DNA of 64,000 nucleotides from positions 3,443,501-3,507,500 of the forward strand of contig NZ_CP106735.1 in the NCBI RefSeq assembly GCF_025639805.1, written 5' to 3'. Positions within the stretch are counted from its first letter, which is position 1. Each line of letters opens with the position of its first letter. The notes beneath the pieces are model-generated. The model made no database searches. It saw only the letters and a list, made by a program, of their open reading frames with translations, and had not been told where the DNA came from. The position numbers were made by a program, and so were the translations under genes. Positions 1-9,600 of this stretch are shown piece by piece. This DNA comes from Reichenbachiella carrageenanivorans (lineage in GTDB: Bacteria > Bacteroidota > Bacteroidia > Cytophagales > Cyclobacteriaceae).

Positions 1-641
1 CTGTCGAGTGAGGCAATTTTCATCAATGTTTTGCTGTCAATCACTTCAGCAGGTACCAGGCTTTTGAAGATGTTGACCCAGCCAAAGGAAAGGCTTTCCC
101 ACCAAAGTTGGAGTTCTTTTTCACGGCTTACTTTCGTGCTGTATACACTTACGATTTTCAGATCGTTGGTCTGTTCGTTGTGGTTTACTTCCAGAAAACG
201 CTTCTTCGTACTATTGAGAGTTTCGTCGTCTAGTGTGGTTCCCTGCAGGGTACTTTCAAAAGATACTAAATAGTAATAGCTGCCATCTTCAGCTTCTATT
301 CTCTCTATTTCTATATTGTTGAAATCGAAATGAATGTCGTTGAAAAAGAAATCTACATCGCGCAAGTAAGCAGATACATCTTTGTTGGTGATTACCTTTC
401 GGTCCAAAATCAAATCATCTTCGATTTGTACTTCCTGATTTTTGAATACTTTCTTGTAGCTCTCCGTGATAATGACCTCTTTGTCGCGAGTAGAGGTTTT
501 ATTTCCACCTATGGTGTTGAGCATATATTCGTAAAAGTTCACCAAGCTGCGCACTTCATCTATGCTGCTGTCGTCGGGGGCGGTTTGCGCCTGACTCAGC
601 GTGTATGTGAGGCTGAGTGCCAACAAAAGAAAGTATTTCAT
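1..641 (-). CDS. Secreted protein of unknown function, N-terminal part (cut by window edge)
   Basis: An open frame on the minus strand starts at an ATG at 641 and runs off the left edge without a stop (213 codons visible). It begins with a signal peptide (MKYFLLLALSLTYTLSQAQ). The mature part has a segment around SLVNFYEYMLNTIGG and a later VDFFFNDIHFDF stretch. From memory, similar N-terminal modules occur in Cytophagales proteins that continue into leucine-rich-repeat or formylglycine-enzyme-like domains, but the C-terminal part is not visible here, so the function is open. It starts 4 bp after the stop of the upstream gene and is the most downstream visible member of a secreted-protein operon. 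The gene call is sure; the function is unknown. Confidence 0.75.
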   Translation of the reverse strand, partial: MKYFLLLALSLTYTLSQAQTAPDDSSIDEVRSLVNFYEYMLNTIGGNKTSTRDKEVIITESYKKVFKNQEVQIEDDLILDRKVITNKDVSAYLRDVDFFFNDIHFDFNNIEIERIEAEDGSYYYLVSFESTLQGTTLDDETLNSTKKRFLEVNHNEQTNDLKIVSVYSTKVSREKELQLWWESLSFGWVNIFKSLVPAEVIDSKTLMKIASLD

Positions 642-645
642 CACC

Positions 646-1479
646 TTAATTTTTGTCGTATATGTAGTCCAACATTTGTTGTTTTTGATCGTCGTTTGCC
701 AGAGGAACTAAGCTGGATATGAGCCACCCAGAATTGTACCCTGGTCTGTTGAAATTGGAGATTCCAAAATAATAGCCGTCGATCGCAAAGAAATGGAAAT
801 TGACATTTTTCACAGAGGTAAATTCTAGATTTCCTTGATTCAATTCATAAATGAATAGCGTAAGATAGTCTGGCTGAAATGTCCTTGGGGTAAACTGCTC
901 TGCATGTTTGTTGTCCTTCAGGCCTTTACGCAAAGTCATGAAATCTAGTTCGTGACTCATCGGGTGAAGGAATTTCTTCGTTTCAGTGGTGTCTTTGTCA
1001 AACCATTTTTTGAATTGACTGAAAGCTACATCGTCGATCACCCATTCATAGCCTTGACCTTGTTGCTGCAAGCGCATGTATAAAGTACCAGAGATTGCAC
1101 GGCCTTTGTATTTGAATGTGGCACTGACCTCTGCCAACCAGTCGTCTTGATTGAAATCTAAAAAGGCAGGAGATTTTTTGTCAGTGATTTTGGCAATAAA
1201 TGCTTTAGTCTGATCATTGTCCAATTGATTGGTTTTGGTGTCGAACAAGACGGGCATGTATCTTTTGCGAAGATTGGCATCTCGGTAGCGCTTGTCTGAA
1301 GGATAGTAGCGTTTACCATCTTCATCCTCTTCGCCATTGAAGCGTCTAAAAAACTGATTGATTTGTTTGGTAGAGGCTCGGAGTTGCTCTTCAGTATCTT
1401 TCATACTATCAGTGAGCCCTTGGCCCACTGATGCATGTATAGATAATAAGGTAATTAGTGCGAATAGGATGCTTTTCAT
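646..1479 (-). CDS. Secreted hypothetical protein (277 aa)
   Basis: The protein has a Sec signal peptide (about residues 1-19, ending near ASVGQG) and no other membrane segment, so it is probably periplasmic or exported. It is rich in charged and aromatic residues; I recognise no catalytic motif or family. Its ATG overlaps the stop of the upstream 191-aa gene by 4 bp (ATGA), and the next gene starts 4 bp after its stop, so the genes are almost certainly translated from one mRNA. The set 2565-to-1 encodes only exported proteins, which suggests a common envelope function. Confidence 0.75.
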   Translation of the reverse strand: MKSILFALITLLSIHASVGQGLTDSMKDTEEQLRASTKQINQFFRRFNGEEDEDGKRYYPSDKRYRDANLRKRYMPVLFDTKTNQLDNDQTKAFIAKITDKKSPAFLDFNQDDWLAEVSATFKYKGRAISGTLYMRLQQQGQGYEWVIDDVAFSQFKKWFDKDTTETKKFLHPMSHELDFMTLRKGLKDNKHAEQFTPRTFQPDYLTLFIYELNQGNLEFTSVKNVNFHFFAIDGYYFGISNFNRPGYNSGWLISSLVPLANDDQKQQMLDYIYDKN

Positions 1480-2051
1480 GCAGACGTTTCGGTTACTCTA
1501 ATGTCGCCCAACATGACATCCCAGAATTCGATGATTCTACCTGCAATCTGCGTTTCTTTCTTCTTCACGTAGATTGTAATGTCTTTTTTAGTGGTGTCTT
1601 TGTAGTTCAATGTACCGTCTTTAGAGCTGCCTTCGAATCGCTGATAGACTGTGATTACACCTACAAAAGTACCGTCAGGCTGCTGCTCTAGATCACTCAC
1701 ATAATGAATGTCGTACCATTGGATTTTCACTTTGTCATAATTCAAAGCCATTAGTCTTTCGAAGTATTCTCTCACTTTGTAGTAAGTCACTTCTTCTTTA
1801 CTGAGCGACGATACGCCCATCTCGCTATCTGTAGCAAATAGCTCTTCGGCTCTGTTCATCACACGCTGGGCTTCGGAAAACTGGGTGTCCTTTTTACCGA
1901 TAATACTGATGTATTTACTCAGGTCTTTTACCTTTTCTAATGCTAGCGAATCGATGGCTTGTTTTCTCTTCGGGTCTATTGTACTTTGGCCAAATGCGCT
2001 AGCGGTCAGCAAGAGAGCCAACGATAGCATGGTATATTTGATTATTTGCAT
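1476..2051 (-). CDS. Secreted hypothetical protein (191 aa)
   Basis: A signal peptide (about 1-21, ending LTASAFGQ) precedes a mostly soluble domain. The middle (YFERLMALNYDKVKIQWYDI) recalls the YEYML...VDFFFNDIHF layout of the truncated protein at the left edge, so the two may share a fold; this is a by-eye impression. It overlaps the downstream gene by 4 bp and lies 28 bp after the lipoprotein gene at 2080-2565. No known family is recognised. Confidence 0.75.
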   Translation of the reverse strand: MQIIKYTMLSLALLLTASAFGQSTIDPKRKQAIDSLALEKVKDLSKYISIIGKKDTQFSEAQRVMNRAEELFATDSEMGVSSLSKEEVTYYKVREYFERLMALNYDKVKIQWYDIHYVSDLEQQPDGTFVGVITVYQRFEGSSKDGTLNYKDTTKKDITIYVKKKETQIAGRIIEFWDVMLGDIRVTETSA

Positions 2052-2079
2052 GTCTTTAATTTCTTTTCAGGTGATATAC

Positions 2080-2565
2080 TTATTTTTTTAATACCAATTC
2101 TTTGATATTTCCATTGCTATCATAGACTACTTCTTCTACTTCTGCAGGTTTGCTCTTAGTGTCTTTCAAGTAATCTAAATACTTACCAATGGTAGTAGGT
2201 TCGTCGTAGTCAGGATTAGCCCCATCATGATAGATCACCACTAGCACAGGTGCTTCTGATGAGCTAAACATCGTCAGTGCCTCGTCGATGCTGGCGTTGG
2301 CCGCAGCAGTTGACGGAGCGCTTGATACTGCTCTCATGTACTTGTTGAGCTTTTCCTCTTTTGTAGGTATTTTTTCGGGTATTCTTTCCTCTACTACAGG
2401 TGTTTCTTCTACTTCATTCACTGGGACTTCATCTTCTTCTACTTCTTCGATAGGGGCAGTGACTTGTGCCAGATTTTTCTTGCTTTTGCAAGAAGAGACA
2501 CTGATAATCATAGCGATCAAGATCACGAGTGAAAGGGGAGAGATATTTAATGTTTGTTTTGTCAT
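2080..2565 (-). CDS. Putative lipoprotein of unknown function
   Basis: I choose the ATG at 2565 because it gives a classical lipoprotein signal: a hydrophobic stretch ending SVSSC, with Cys as the lipidated residue. A longer frame exists to a TTG at 2628 but would put a charged stretch ahead of the signal. The region after the lipobox is acidic (EEVEEDEVPVNEVEE), probably a flexible linker, followed by a small domain ending in KELVLKK. It is the first gene of the secreted-protein operon running to the left edge. I do not recognise the family. Confidence 0.7.
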   Translation of the reverse strand: MTKQTLNISPLSLVILIAMIISVSSCKSKKNLAQVTAPIEEVEEDEVPVNEVEETPVVEERIPEKIPTKEEKLNKYMRAVSSAPSTAAANASIDEALTMFSSSEAPVLVVIYHDGANPDYDEPTTIGKYLDYLKDTKSKPAEVEEVVYDSNGNIKELVLKK

Positions 2566-2682
2566 GGTTGAAATAATTTGAATGTGTTTATTAAGATTCT
2601 TTTGTTCAAACTTGTTGCGCATATACAAATAGCGTTCCAGTTGAGATTAACATTTCATAAATAGTTTTATTTAGTTCCGTTA

Positions 2683-3720
2683 TTACTTGCTTACCATCTC
2701 ACAGGCGGTAGCCATAGGCAAGTTGATTTCAAATGTTGTTCCTTTACCTATTTCACTATTCACAGTTATTTTACCACCCAGTTGTTGGCATAGACTTTTA
2801 ATAATTGATAAGCCTAATCCGTTGGAAGGTTCTCCATTGGTGGGTTTAGCCGAAAGGCGTGTAAAAGGTTTGAACATTTTGAGCTGATCTTGTTCACTGA
2901 TCCCTGGTCCTTCATCTCTTATTATGAGATTCAGATTATCATTTTGGGAATGAATGTCGATGTGTATCGAAGTGCCTTGCACAGAAAATTTGATGGCGTT
3001 GGACATCAGGTTGTCCAATATTCTGGAAAGCAAGCCAGCATCTGTACGTATGTCAAGATCAAAAAAATCTCCAGTTAGGATTAGTTTTTGGTTTTTTGAT
3101 AAAAGGGCCTTTTCGAAGTTGGCTTGCCAGTTTTCGATAAACGGCCCTAGTGCTATATCTGATAAATTTAATATAGGTTTTTGGTTTTTGGCTTGGTTGA
3201 TGTCCAACAAATCTTGAATCATGTTATTGCCATTTTTTACAACCGAACGGATCTTTGATATGTAGTCTTGTTGGTCTTTATTCAAATTGCCTTCCATGGA
3301 AATGAGTTGGGTCAGTCCTTCTATGTTGTTGAGCGGTGTTCTCAAATCGTGTGCTACTATACTGATGATCCCATCTTTTTCTCTGTTCAGATCAGATAAT
3401 TTCGAATAAGAATTGGTCAAATGTTCGAAGGCCTCTTCAATGGCCATGTTTTTCGTTTTGATTTCTTCGTATGCTTTTTGAAGCGCATTGGATTGATTTT
3501 GTAGCTCTTCTTTTTGCTTGGAAATTTCACCTGTGCGTTGTGCTACTTTACGTTGTAGTATTTGACGTTGTATTCGTACCCGACGGCTATTGAGTAGGAT
3601 GACAACATAGATGCCAATGCATACGAAAATACCTAGGAGAATAAACAATCCATAATTGATATTTTCTGCGTCTATTATGAATGATATAAGTAGTGCTGCC
3701 GCTACTTTTTGGCCAAACAT
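2683..3720 (-). CDS. Membrane-anchored sensor histidine kinase
   Basis: One or two hydrophobic segments (about 5-16 and 24-43) are followed by a long coiled coil (about 45-115), a HisKA dimerisation domain with the phospho-acceptor His124 in IVAHDLRTPLNN, and a HATPase_c domain with N box (DNLMSNAIKF), G1 box (IRDEGPGIS) and G2 box (GLGLSII). There is no recognisable periplasmic sensor domain, so it may sense within the membrane or through a partner. No response regulator gene is adjacent, so it is an orphan kinase here. It is divergent from the aldo/keto reductase gene across about 200 bp. Confidence 0.9.
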   Translation of the reverse strand: MFGQKVAAALLISFIIDAENINYGLFILLGIFVCIGIYVVILLNSRRVRIQRQILQRKVAQRTGEISKQKEELQNQSNALQKAYEEIKTKNMAIEEAFEHLTNSYSKLSDLNREKDGIISIVAHDLRTPLNNIEGLTQLISMEGNLNKDQQDYISKIRSVVKNGNNMIQDLLDINQAKNQKPILNLSDIALGPFIENWQANFEKALLSKNQKLILTGDFFDLDIRTDAGLLSRILDNLMSNAIKFSVQGTSIHIDIHSQNDNLNLIIRDEGPGISEQDQLKMFKPFTRLSAKPTNGEPSNGLGLSIIKSLCQQLGGKITVNSEIGKGTTFEINLPMATACEMVSK

Positions 3721-3886
3721 GCTTCTTTCTTTATCTGCTTCTGTACTCTAACTCGAAAATTAGGGAGGTTATTCGTATTAACCTTTATTCTTGATGAAAA
3801 AATTATTGAAGGATTGAAATTTATTTCAAAAATCAACCTCTGATCGTAGTAGAACATTTTTGTTTTCTTGAACCCGATATATCGTA

Positions 3887-3894
3887 TAGTTTTG
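3887..3894 (+). promoter_or_regulatory. Predicted Bacteroidetes promoter (-7 element)
   Basis: TAGTTTTG matches the Bacteroidetes primary-sigma -7 consensus TAnnTTTG. A TTG at 3868-3870, 16 bp upstream, could serve as the -33 element. It lies 22 bp before the ATG of the aldo/keto reductase gene at 3917. Confidence 0.45.
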
Positions 3895-3916
3895 TTTTAT
3901 ACAAATAATCATACGT

Positions 3917-4855
3917 ATGAAAATTGGCTTAGGTACAGCGGCTATTGGTCGTCCTCAATATATCAATATCAAACCATCTCCTACGACCTCTTTTGAGTTG
4001 GAAGCCTTTCGTCAAGCAGGGCTTCATACTTTGGATGAGGCTTATGCTGCTGGTATTCGCTACTTTGATACGGCACCAGGCTATGGTATGGCAGAGCAGT
4101 TGCTAATCGATTGGCTAGAGCGACAGGAGGATTTGGAGATTGAAATAGCTACTAAATGGGGTTATGAATATGTGGCCAATTTTGACCCAAATGCTGAAAT
4201 ACACGAACTGAAAAATCACAGCTTGGCACAATTGGAAAAACAATGGAAATCGTCTAAGGCACTTTCTCCTAGACTGACCACATTGCAAATTCATTCGGCA
4301 ACTTTCGATACGGGAGTGCTCGATGATGAAAGTGTCTTGCAAAGACTGGCTGAACTGAAAGTTGAGCATCAGTTGGTTATTGGATTAAGCTGTACAGGGG
4401 ACAATCAAGTAGATGTGCTAAAATATGCGTTGGATATTCAGGTAGAAGATCAGCAGCTCTTTGATGTGTATCAGGTGACCTACAATATTTTGGATCAAAG
4501 TCTGGCTAGTATTATTAGTGAGTTGGAAGATAAGCGTGTTGTAATTAAAGAGGGTTTGGCGAATGGTAGATTATTTAGAAATGAAAATTATTCGAATTAC
4601 CATAGATTGTATGATCGATTAGAGCAAATGGCAGAGCAATACGACGTAGGGATAGATGCCGTAGCTTTGCGTTTTTGTTTGGATACAGTAGATCCATTTA
4701 TGGTGTTGAGTGGTGCAGCCAATGCAAAGCAGTTGAGAGAAAACCTAAAGGCAAATACGTTTCAACTTACTCAAGATGAAATAGCAGAGTTGAAGGTATT
4801 TTCACAATCACCGAAAGCTTATTGGGCAGAGCGAAAACAATTATCCTGGCAATAG
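3917..4855 (+). CDS. Aldo/keto reductase
   Basis: The protein is an NAD(P)H-dependent oxidoreductase of the aldo/keto reductase superfamily, with a TIM-barrel and cytoplasmic location. All four catalytic residues are visible: Asp51 (RYFDTAP), Tyr56 (GYG), Lys80 (ATKWG) and His126 (LQIHS). The length of 312 aa is normal for the family. The C-terminal LSGAANAKQLRENL resembles the cofactor-binding end. The substrate cannot be told from sequence. A second oxidoreductase gene follows on the same strand after about 110 bp, so a shared sugar or aldehyde pathway is possible. Confidence 0.9.
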   Translation: MKIGLGTAAIGRPQYINIKPSPTTSFELEAFRQAGLHTLDEAYAAGIRYFDTAPGYGMAEQLLIDWLERQEDLEIEIATKWGYEYVANFDPNAEIHELKNHSLAQLEKQWKSSKALSPRLTTLQIHSATFDTGVLDDESVLQRLAELKVEHQLVIGLSCTGDNQVDVLKYALDIQVEDQQLFDVYQVTYNILDQSLASIISELEDKRVVIKEGLANGRLFRNENYSNYHRLYDRLEQMAEQYDVGIDAVALRFCLDTVDPFMVLSGAANAKQLRENLKANTFQLTQDEIAELKVFSQSPKAYWAERKQLSWQ

Positions 4856-4964
4856 GAGGGGCGTCGGCGCTACTTTGAGATGATCGATTGATATACTAAT
4901 TTCACCAAGACATTGTGGGACGAGCAACATGTGTAAGGCTTCTCCCGTCTACATTACAATCATG

Positions 4965-6011
4965 ATGAAAAAAATACATGCAGCCCTTCTTTCTTTTGGT
5001 ATGTCCGGAAGAGTTTTTCACGCCCCATTTATAGATGTCCATCCTGGATTTGTTTTGTCTGGGTCATGGGAGCGATCCAAAAAGGAAATTCAAAAACATT
5101 ATCCCGAAGCAACAAGCTATGATTCGCTGGAAAGCGTACTGCATGATGAGACTGTCGATCTGGTCGTGGTCAATACGCCAACATATACTCATTATGAATA
5201 CACCAAATTAGCACTTGAAGCAGGTAAGGATGTGGTGGTGGAAAAGGCTTTTACGACTACTGTGGCAGAAGCAGAAGAATTAGCAGCTCTGGCCAAGTTG
5301 AAAAAAAGGAAATTATCTGTTTTTCAAAACAGGAGATGGGACAGTGATTTTAAAACGGTGCAATCGGTTATCGATAGCGGTGTGCTTGGCCGATTGGTTG
5401 AGGTCTCGTTTTCCTACGATAGATTTAGTCCCAAACTTAGCTTGAAAGGCCATAAAGAGAAACAAGGGCCAGGGGCAGGTATTGTCAAGGATTTAGGGCC
5501 ACATCTCATCGATCAGGCTTTGTGCCAATTTGGTTTTCCTCAGTCTGTATTTGCGAGTATAGCGATTACTCGTGAAGACTCCTTGGTGGATGATTTTTTT
5601 GAAATTTTATTGTACTATCCTCAGATGTTGGTGCGACTGCGGGCAAGTTATTTTGTGAAAGAGCCCGTGCCTTCTTTTATTGTATATGGTACGCAAGGAG
5701 CATTTTTGAAGGCTCGTGCAGATGTGCAAGAAGCCGATTTGCAAGCATCTAAAAGGCCAGGCCATGACGGATGGGGTACCGAACCTAAAGAAGCATTTGG
5801 TATTTTAAACTATGAGTTGGAAGGGAAAGACGTTCGTAAAGAGGTACCAGCTTTGCAAGGAGACTACCGCCAGTATTATGAAGGAATCTATCAAGCCCTA
5901 ACTCAAGATGCTGAGGTACCTGTAAGTGCTGAGGATGGTATAAGAGTGATGAAAATTATCGAAGCGGCATTTTTAAGTGCGAGCGAAAAAAGAGTGATCT
6001 CTTTGGCCTAA
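4965..6011 (+). CDS. Gfo/Idh/MocA family oxidoreductase
   Basis: This is an NAD(P)-dependent sugar or cyclitol dehydrogenase-type protein. The N-terminal Rossmann motif reads LLSFGMSGRVFHAPF, typical of the YdgJ-like branch. The family's EKP motif is changed to EKA (Glu93-Lys94), keeping the catalytic Lys. The central KDLGPHLIDQ gives the conserved Asp/His pair of the second domain. The start is ATG 4965 or the adjacent ATG 4962; a longer frame to 4929 adds 12 residues unlike the family. Substrate unknown. Confidence 0.88.
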   Translation: MKKIHAALLSFGMSGRVFHAPFIDVHPGFVLSGSWERSKKEIQKHYPEATSYDSLESVLHDETVDLVVVNTPTYTHYEYTKLALEAGKDVVVEKAFTTTVAEAEELAALAKLKKRKLSVFQNRRWDSDFKTVQSVIDSGVLGRLVEVSFSYDRFSPKLSLKGHKEKQGPGAGIVKDLGPHLIDQALCQFGFPQSVFASIAITREDSLVDDFFEILLYYPQMLVRLRASYFVKEPVPSFIVYGTQGAFLKARADVQEADLQASKRPGHDGWGTEPKEAFGILNYELEGKDVRKEVPALQGDYRQYYEGIYQALTQDAEVPVSAEDGIRVMKIIEAAFLSASEKRVISLA

Positions 6012-6118
6012 AAAATCAATACCTATACAGCAATATGCCAACCATAACGATGATGTCAATTTTCTATTTTCAGCTTACTTTCTCTACTTTGAAATAAAGT
6101 ACTAGCTTTACTCTTGTA

Positions 6119-6517
6119 ATGAAATCATTGATCGCCATACTATTTGCAACACTGTTTTTTCTGCAGGCTTTTGTGCCTAATATGGATTTGTGTTGTGAAG
6201 TGCCCAAAATTCCAGTGCTTTTTGAGCATTACAAGGAGCATGTGGCACACGATGGTATTTCATTTTTTGATTTTTTGAATTTGCACTATGGGACTGACCA
6301 GGAGTCGGCCGCTCACCATCATGGTGATGAACACGACGAAAAGCTGCCACTACATGGCGAGCACCAGTGCAATCATGCGCCCATGTATTACTGCTCACTA
6401 GAGGTGCCATTTCAAATGTCATATCAGACATTTCCTATGGATATTACTTTCGGGTTTTATTCGTTTTCACTTACATCTGAATATTCAGAAAGTCCTTTTC
6501 AGCCTCCCAAGGCATAG
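6119..6517 (+). CDS. Small secreted His/Cys-rich protein upstream of metal efflux genes
   Basis: This 132-aa protein has a signal peptide (about 1-18), a Cys-Cys pair (DLCCEVPK), a histidine-rich stretch (HHHGDEHDEKLPLHGEHQ) with nearby Cys residues, and a C-terminal QPPKA. It resembles the small Bacteroidetes proteins (HYC_CC_PP-type) often found before CzcA/CusA genes; that family link is from memory. The His and Cys residues suggest periplasmic binding of a transition metal. It lies about 140 bp upstream of the RND gene on the same strand and is probably co-regulated with it. Confidence 0.65.
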   Translation: MKSLIAILFATLFFLQAFVPNMDLCCEVPKIPVLFEHYKEHVAHDGISFFDFLNLHYGTDQESAAHHHGDEHDEKLPLHGEHQCNHAPMYYCSLEVPFQMSYQTFPMDITFGFYSFSLTSEYSESPFQPPKA

Positions 6518-6657
6518 TTGTTCCCATTTTTTTGAAAAAGATAGACCAGCAAAGCATAAGCTTTTTAGTATGGGCTAATCGAGGTGTATCTTATTTTTTA
6601 GCACGACTGTCATGTAGTGCTTATTCATTTTTAGAATAACTATTTAATACTATATAT

Positions 6658-9600
6658 ATGTTAGATAAAATCATTCGATTTTCAGTCGATCACAAGCTTA
6701 TTGTGGGCTTGTTTACACTTGGACTGATCATCTGGGGCATTTTTTCATTGGCGCAGTTGCCTATGGATGCAGTGCCCGATATTACCAACAATCAGGTGCA
6801 GGTTATAACTACGTCTCCGACATTGGCGGCAGAAGAAGTGGAGAGACTGATTACGTTTCCAGTGGAAGTTACTATGGCGACTATTCCAGAAATAGAGGAA
6901 ATTCGTTCGTTCTCGCGCTTTGGTTTGTCTGTCGTCACGATCGTATTCAATGAGCGTGTAGATGTGTACTGGGCACGCCAGCAAGTAAACGAGCGCATGG
7001 CGGAAGTAGAAGCACAAATACCTCCTAACGTAGGCAGGCCGAGGTTGGCACCAGTCACCACGGGGTTGGGCGAAATCTACCAATACGTAATCAGTACAGC
7101 ACCAGGGTATGAGAGCCAGTACGATGCTCGTCAATTGCGTAGCATACAAGACTGGATTGTCAGGAGGCAGTTGCTGGGTACACCAGGAGTTGCGGATGTC
7201 AGTAGTTTTGGAGGGTACCTCAAACAATACGAAATAGCCATTAACCCTGATCGCCTCAATGCCATGCAAGTATCTATTGCTGATATTTTTGAAGCATTAG
7301 AATCGAACAATGAAAATACAGGCGGTGCTTATATCGAGAAGAATATGACGGCTTTATTTATCAGAAGTGAAGGATTGGTCGGGAGTATGGAAGACATTGA
7401 GAATATCGTCATTAAAAATCACGCTGATGGTATTCCTGTTTTGATCCGAGATGTGGGCAAAGTGCAGCTTGGTCATGCGGTGAGGTATGGCGCCACCACG
7501 CGTAATGGAGAGGGCGAAGTAGTAAGTGCTATCGTCATGATGCTCAAAGGTGAAAATTCAGCAGAAGTAATTAAAAATATCAAAACACGTATTGAGCAAA
7601 TTAAAAAGACCCTGCCAGAGGGGGTGACGATAGAACCGTTTTTGGATCGAACCAAATTGGTAAATACAGCAATAAGTACCGTAACTAAAAACCTAACAGA
7701 AGGTGCGCTGATAGTCGTATTTGTACTGCTTTTGCTTTTGGGCAATATTAGAGCAGGACTTATTGTGGCTTCGGTTATTCCTTTGTCTTTGTTGTTTGCT
7801 TTTAGTATGATGAATCTCTTCGGTGTGTCAGGTAACTTAATGAGTTTAGGAGCTATAGATTTTGGACTGATTGTGGATGGTGCGGTCATTATTGTAGAAG
7901 CCACTATGCACCACCTCGGGCTACTAAAGTGGGGCAGAAGACTCACTCAGCAAGAAATGGATGATGAGGTATATGCCTCTGCTAGCAAAATTAGAAACTC
8001 GGCCGCTTTTGGCGAAATTATTATTCTGATTGTGTATTTGCCGATTTTGGCATTGGTAGGCACAGAAGGCAAAATGTTTGGACCTATGGCACAGACGGTA
8101 AGTTTTGCTATCCTAGGTGCCTTTCTGCTATCACTCACGTATGTGCCTATGGCTTCCGCTTTGTTCCTCAGTAAAAAAGGAGAGCACAAAGCCAATGTTT
8201 CAGACAAAATTATGGCGTTTTTTCATCGCCTATACGATCCGTTGATACGTTGGGCAATGTATAAAAGACCTTGGTTGCTCGCATCAACTTTGGCTCTTTT
8301 TACCTGGGCGCTATACACCTTTTCTGTTATGGGCGGGGAGTTTATCCCTACTCTAGAAGAAGGTGATTTTGCTGTAGAAACCCGAGTGATTACGGGCAGT
8401 TCCCTGCAAAACACCATTCAAGCGACCACGCAAGCCGAACAGTTATTGTTGGAGCAGTTTCCAGAAGTACTGCAAGTAGTGTCTAAAATAGGGTCTGGTG
8501 AAATACCTACCGATCCTATGCCTCCAGAGGCGGCTGATTTGATGATTATTCTAAAGGATAAAAGTGAATGGGAATCGGCTTCAAATAGAGAAGACCTGGC
8601 CAATTTAATGTCCGAAGCGCTGGAGGTGATCCCAGGTGTTACGTTTGGGTTTCAGCAGCCGATACAGATGCGATTCAACGAACTCATGACTGGTGTGCGG
8701 CAGGATGTGGCTATCAAAATCTATGGAGAGGATCTAGATCAATTGTCCGAGTATGCACAGCAAATAGGTGCTATTGCATCGGGCGTGTCTGGAGCTGTAG
8801 ACCTCTATCTCGAAGAGGTAACAGGTGTGCCGCAAATTGTGATCGACTACAAGCGTAATCAGTTGGCTAAGTATGGTTTGCATATCAAAGAAGTGAATCA
8901 GACGATTCAAGCAGCATTTGCTGGCGCATCGGCAGGGCTGGTTTATGAAGGAGAACGTAGGTTTGACTTGGTGGTTCGTCTGAAAGAAATACATCGTTCT
9001 GGTTTGCAGGATGTTAGAAATCTCTACATCTCCAGACCCGATGGGCATCAGATTCCACTCTATCAATTGGCGGATGTACAAATCAAAGAAGGGCCTTATC
9101 AAATCCAGCGAGACAATACACGCAGAAGGATCATTGTGGCTTTCAATGTTAGAAATAGAGACGTGGAGAGTGTAGTCACAGAAATGCAAGACAAGATCAA
9201 TCAATCTATTGTATTTGCACCAGGCTATTCGGTATCGTACGGAGGACAGTTCGAAAATTTGATCGAAGCCCGTCAACGTTTGAGTGTGGCAGTTCCTTTG
9301 GCTTTGTTGCTCATCTTTGTATTGTTGTATTTCACCTTTCAGTCGGTAAAACAAGGTATTCTGATTTTTACAGCTATTCCTTTGTCTGCCATCGGAGGCA
9401 TTTTTGCGCTTTGGTTGCGAGATATGCCATTTAGTATCTCGGCAGGTGTTGGGTTTATCGCTCTTTTTGGTGTGGCTGTGCTCAATGGCATTGTATTGAT
9501 CGGGGAGTTTAACCAACTCAAAAAAGAGGGTGTTTCAGATGTGTTTGAGCGAGTATTTAAAGGTACAGCGATACGACTTCGCCCAGTGATCATGACGGCG

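Noticed and set aside
6745..7269. 174-codon open frame antisense to the RND pump
   Set aside because: Shadow of the conserved RND coding sequence; no start signal or recognisable protein.
8734..9516. 260-codon open frame antisense to the RND pump
   Set aside because: It lies fully inside the conserved pump gene on the other strand, and its translation has no domain or normal composition (His/Cys/Tyr-rich).
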